64,000 nucleotides of DNA, taken from positions 4,588,001 to 4,652,000 of the forward strand of contig OX467084.1 in the NCBI GenBank assembly GCA_950106755.1, in the 5' to 3' direction. The DNA is from Climacium dendroides. Taxonomy: Eukaryota > Streptophyta > Bryopsida > Hypnales > Climaciaceae. Positions 60,471-64,000 of the stretch are shown here, one piece after another. Each line of letters opens with the position of its first letter. Position 1 is the stretch's first letter. The translations under genes were made by a program, and so were the position numbers. Below the pieces are notes generated by a model, which worked only from the letters and a program-made list of their open reading frames with translations, made no database searches and was not told the DNA's origin.

Positions 60471-60933
60471 TTAACTCAAATACTTCTCTATAAAAATTTC
60501 TTGAGTGTATCGTAGTTCATTTGTCATAGCTAGCTATTGTAGACAAAACTATCCTAATAGAATGAATTTTATAATTCATAGAAGCAAAAGCATTTCCAAT
60601 TGAAAAAACATTTTCAATTGAAAAAACAAATATTAAGTAGACAAGAATTATGTTAGTATTGAAACTATTTTTTTAATTGTTTAGAGGAATGGAAAAAATC
60701 AAGTATTTGTGAAAACTCAAGATGGAAACATGTATGAAGTCAGTGTAACTTGAATTTCATAAAAAAATTTATTAAACGTTCAAGTTGAAGTTTGCACATA
60801 TACCTTGTGTTTCTAGAACTACATTTACACTATCTAATTGAAAGCCACTAAGATTAAGGCTACCATATCCTTGGCTGTATTCATTTAAACCTTGAAATTC
60901 TCTATCCGAAGGAGAATAGGAATTTTCATGATC

Positions 60934-61720
60934 TTAGTATTGGATATGTATGAAATTCTTTAGAGATTGAGGTGTGTGAGTGTGATTAAACTGAAGCTCT
61001 ATTGTAGTTGGAGTAAAATTCTCAACACCTAAACCAATATTCTCACCACCAAAATGAAACCTTAATGAAGGGGGTGGATAACAAGAAGAAGTACCTCTAG
61101 GGCTATACTGCCAATTCAAAGAAAGAGCTCCATTTATTGGTGGAGAGCTTGTGATGTGAGCAGGTGGTGGAATTGGTGTCACCTCTACTAACCTTCGCCA
61201 AATTCACGCAATTTCTTCTTGCTTCCTCAACAATACAAATTCACGAGCCAGTGGGCAAGTTGATTCCAGCATAGAGAATAATGCAAGTGCAGATTGATCA
61301 GCCAAGATCTGGAACTTCATCTTTGAAGCCACTTCCATCTTTTTAGTTGCCTTCGCTTGACAATGCATTGCATTTTTCTTCATCTTGTCTCTACGGTATT
61401 GGTCCTTCGTAGCTCGGTTGCCACCAAATCATTTCAATGCTTGAAATTCTTCTGCCTCCATTACTACACAATCTTCATTCTCGGCCAACTCTTGTTCATC
61501 ATCCTCTACAAAATCAAACATCGGGTTGAAGATTATCATGTCAAGGTTCATCTAATCGAGGTCGCTTTCGTTGTGCCGAAGATCCACCTTTGTCTTCAAG
61601 TTGTGATGCTGAAGGAGTTGAGAGTTGTAAAGGTCGATCTGGTAATTGTGACATAGAAAGCTCAAGCTCAGGTTCTAACTCAGGCTCTAGAGAGTCTCTA
61701 AAAATCCTCCAATTAGACAT
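60934..61720 (-). pseudogene. unrecognised broken protein-coding sequence, ~260 codons
   Basis: ATG 61720 opens an acidic then Ser/Gln-rich stretch (MSNWRIFRDSLEPELEPELE) with a basic cluster RKRPRLDEP that could be a nuclear localisation signal, then a stop. A net frameshift leads into FDFVEDDEQELAENEDCVV. Helical KKNAMHCQAKATKKMEVASK and STCPLAREFVLLRKQEEIA follow, then a Pro-rich tail to 60934. Two internal stops are TGA where CGA (Arg) would fit. Composition and codon regularity make it a former gene, perhaps a transposon accessory or Myb/trihelix-like protein. I cannot assign a family. It lies just downstream of the chromovirus remnant on the same strand. Confidence 0.5.
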
Positions 61721-61784
61721 GTTGAAGATGCTACAATAGTTACCTAAGAATTATTAAAGTTTTGAAGTGAATGTTTTTGTAGTG

Positions 61785-61800
61785 ACTTTCCCCCTTTTAT
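61785..61800 (-). other. polypurine-tract-like sequence after gypsy pol
   Basis: Minus strand reads ATAAAAGGGGGAAAGT about 50 nt after the pol stop, as expected for a polypurine tract priming plus-strand synthesis. However, no TG-starting LTR follows. The next bases are CACTACAAAAAC, which resemble a CACTA transposon end. Confidence 0.4.
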
Positions 61801-61850
61801 ATCAAGCTTTAGAAGAGGAAGTTTCTTAAAGAAACTACTGATTAGGTAGG

Positions 61851-64000
61851 TTATGGTTTATCAGGATAAAGTTGGTGGAACTCATGTACCTTTTGTGGCG
61901 CGTTGACTAAATTTGTTGCTGCTTTCCATGTTCTCTTATTAATATCGTAGCCACGCCAATCCACAAGATACTCCAATTTGTCACGTCGACGTTGTGAATC
62001 AAGCACTTTTTCCACCTCGTATTCTACATGATTGTCGATTTCAATAAGAGGCGGTGGCGGTTGATTTCATCCAGATAAATTGGACTCTTTGTATGGTTTA
62101 AGAAGAAAAACATTAAAGACTAGATGTACTTTCATAGCTGCTGGAAGCTCTAAATAGTAAGCAACAACATTGATTTGTTTGACTATAGGAAATGATCCTA
62201 GTCGTTGATAATCCAATTTGTCACACAGTTGAGTAGTCTTGATGTTCCGTCGAAGAAGCCACACCTTGTCCTCAACTTGAAATAGAGGCAATTTCTTACA
62301 CAACGTATCTGCTATTGTTTTGTAACGTTCTTGAGCTTCTTAAAGATGAAGTTTCATTGTTTCTTAAACTTTTGATAACTTTAAAATTAAATTTTGAACT
62401 ACTAGATTGTCCATCTGAGAAACATTGAGTAAATCAAATTTGGAATGATATCCATAGTTAGCATAGAATGGCGTTTGATGAATAGAAGTATGGATATTAT
62501 TGTTGTACACAAATTCTGCCAAGGTCAAGTGTGAAATCCAATCATCTTGTTGGTAGTTGATGGTGCAACGTAGATATTGCTCTAGCACTTGATTTACATG
62601 TTCTGTTTGTCCATCAGTCTGAAGATAAAAAGTAGAAGAAAGATTAATTTCCACTTTTAAAGTTTCAAAGAGAGACTTCCAAAATTTGGAAACGAATTGC
62701 GGTCCTCAATCGGATACGATATCATCTTATAAGCCATGATATCAATAGATAGTGTCAAAAAATAGCCTTACTGTTTTTTCACTGGTGATTATTTTTGAAC
62801 ACGGAGAAAAGTGAGCCACTTTGGTAAAATGATTTATGATGACACAAATGGAATCAAAAGATGTTGATGGAGGTAAATCTGTAATAAAGTCTATAGAAAT
62901 TGAAGACTATGGCCGCTTCGGAATTGGTAACGGTTGGAGAAGTCCATGCGGTCGATGTCTTGGATTTTTGAATCTTGAGCAACTGTTGCATGAAGTACAA
63001 AGTCTTTAACAGCCTTCCACATTTGAGACCACCAAAAGTCTCGAGATACAAGTTCCAACGTCTTGTTGAATCCAAAGTGTCCAGCAGTAAGAAAGTCATG
63101 TTGAGTTTGAAGAACTTGAAGACGTAGAGGGCCTTTTGAAATGTATAAACATTCTTCAAAATACAAGAGGTCATTTGATAACTTGAATTTGTTGTCATTA
63201 TGATAAGATCGATGCTTGATATCAAAAACTAAAGGATTTGTTTTTGATGTTGTACGAACTTGATCAAGAAATGAAGAATCAACTAGCAATGTCATAGTTG
63301 TTGCACGAAAATGGAATTGTTCAAGTTTGAGAATAGTCGTTTGTTGTTGGTCATATGCCACTTTCCCTTCTTTAGGTACTAAATATGATCTCCGAAACAA
63401 GGCATCTGATAATCCTTGTTGCTTTTTGGGACGGTACGTGATGATGAAGTCAAAACGAGATAATGACATGTTCCAATGAGCTTAACGTCGATTTAAGACG
63501 CGAGCAGTCATGAAATACTCAAGATTTTTGTAATTTGTATATACAATCACCCGATGAGACGCTCCTTCAAGTAAGTGGCGTCATTCTTGAAATGAATCAA
63601 CAATAGCAAGAAGTTCCTTGTCATGAATCTCGTAGTTGATCTCAATAGCTGAAAATTTTTTTAAATAAAATGCAATTGGGTGAAGTTTTCTTTCTTCTCC
63701 CATTCGTGAGAGTACTGCTCCCAATGCAAAGTCTGACGCATCCGTTTCCATGTAAAACGGCTTGGAAAAGTCTAGATGAATCAAGATTGGGACTGTTGTA
63801 AAAGCCAACTTCAACTATTGAAAGGCCTTTTTTTGCTTTAGATCCCCAATCAAGCTTATCTTTGCATGTTAGCCGAGTTAGTGGAGCTGCTACTTGTGAA
63901 TAATTTTTTATGAAAATCCGATAAAAATTAGCAAATCCAAGAAAACATTACACACCGCATACGATTCTAGGAGTTTCCCAGTCTGTAATAGCTTGAATTT
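61851..64000 (-). pseudogene. Ty3/gypsy chromovirus pol, 3' half, broken and cut by window end
   Basis: Reading down the minus strand from 64000: the reverse-transcriptase end (CFLGFANFYRIFIKNYS, about 63950-63890). RNase H follows ([20 protein letters not shown], 63814-63581, with the catalytic Asp in TDAS). Then integrase HHCC zinc finger (HDFLTAGHFGFNK and CTSCNSC, about 63110-62970), the catalytic core with first Asp in SIDFITDLPPSTSF, second in IVSD before a TGA (about 62715), and Glu in LQTDGQTEHVNQVLEQYLR (about 62610). Next is a GPY-like module (DYQRLGSFPIVKQI, 62303-62067). Last is a chromodomain, VEYEVEKVLDSQRRRDKLEY then LVDWRGY, ending TAA at 61851. Chromodomains steer chromoviruses to methylated-histone chromatin. 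Several stops and frameshifts make it inactive. Confidence 0.93.

Noticed and set aside
1..64000. tRNA, rRNA or organellar gene content
   Set aside because: No cloverleaf with a plausible anticodon arm, no conserved rRNA stretch and no plastid or mitochondrial gene was noticed on reading; a covariance-model search was not possible.

Overview
The window looks like nuclear DNA from a land plant with a large, AT-rich, repeat-dominated genome. The evidence is one intact alpha-expansin gene with plant-type introns, a decayed second expansin, a chromodomain-bearing Ty3/gypsy element, a Ty1/copia element, a plant-type PIF/Harbinger transposase and a plant pogo/Tigger-type transposase. Only one gene appears intact in 64 kb, which fits a gymnosperm, fern, lycophyte or bryophyte better than a compact angiosperm. 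The sequence alone does not settle the lineage.

Layout. 1-3.8 kb: no gene, one 12-bp minisatellite. 3.8-7.1 kb: a three-level nest of non-autonomous transposons, a 336-bp relative and a 150-bp foldback CACTA-type MITE. 7.1-11.8 kb: gene-free, with one minisatellite. 11.8-13.9 kb: the GC-richer alpha-expansin locus (three exons, 251 aa). 14-35 kb: gene-free repeats, including a 4.7-kb satellite-like region (19.9-24.6 kb). 35.4-40.9 kb: a broken pogo/Tigger transposase abutting a truncated copia element with one LTR. 41.4-42.6 kb: another TTAA element holding a 291-bp MITE with perfect 8-bp target duplications. 43.4-44.35 kb: an expansin pseudogene. 47.5-51.7 kb: further non-autonomous elements. 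52.0-53.6 kb: a broken PIF/Harbinger transposase. 53.8-57.1 kb: a near-perfect 3.27-kb palindrome whose arms each carry a truncated gene resembling Tet-like 2OG-Fe(II) dioxygenases. 57-61.7 kb: degenerate repeats and one unrecognised broken coding sequence. 61.85-64 kb: the 3' half of a chromovirus pol, running off the window.

Three observations stand out. (1) A roughly 0.9-kb repeat family occurs in at least six near-complete copies (897-922 bp after removing nested insertions). It has CCCCTAAAG-type termini and TTAA at nearly every boundary. One copy sits inside another, which gives an empty site consistent with TTAA duplication, a piggyBac-like habit I would not expect in a land plant. (2) The palindrome carries the Tet-like reading frame. 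(3) A sequence module of about 57 bp (ATAACTTT, then CCAAATG, then TTGGTACGTTGGAA) recurs in otherwise unrelated repeat families.

The recognisable genes do not form a pathway. The expansin is the only likely host gene. Everything else coding-like is a decayed mobile element or a fragment, and several in-frame stops look like CGA-to-TGA changes, as expected from methylated-CpG decay. All alignments were made by eye; no database search was run.
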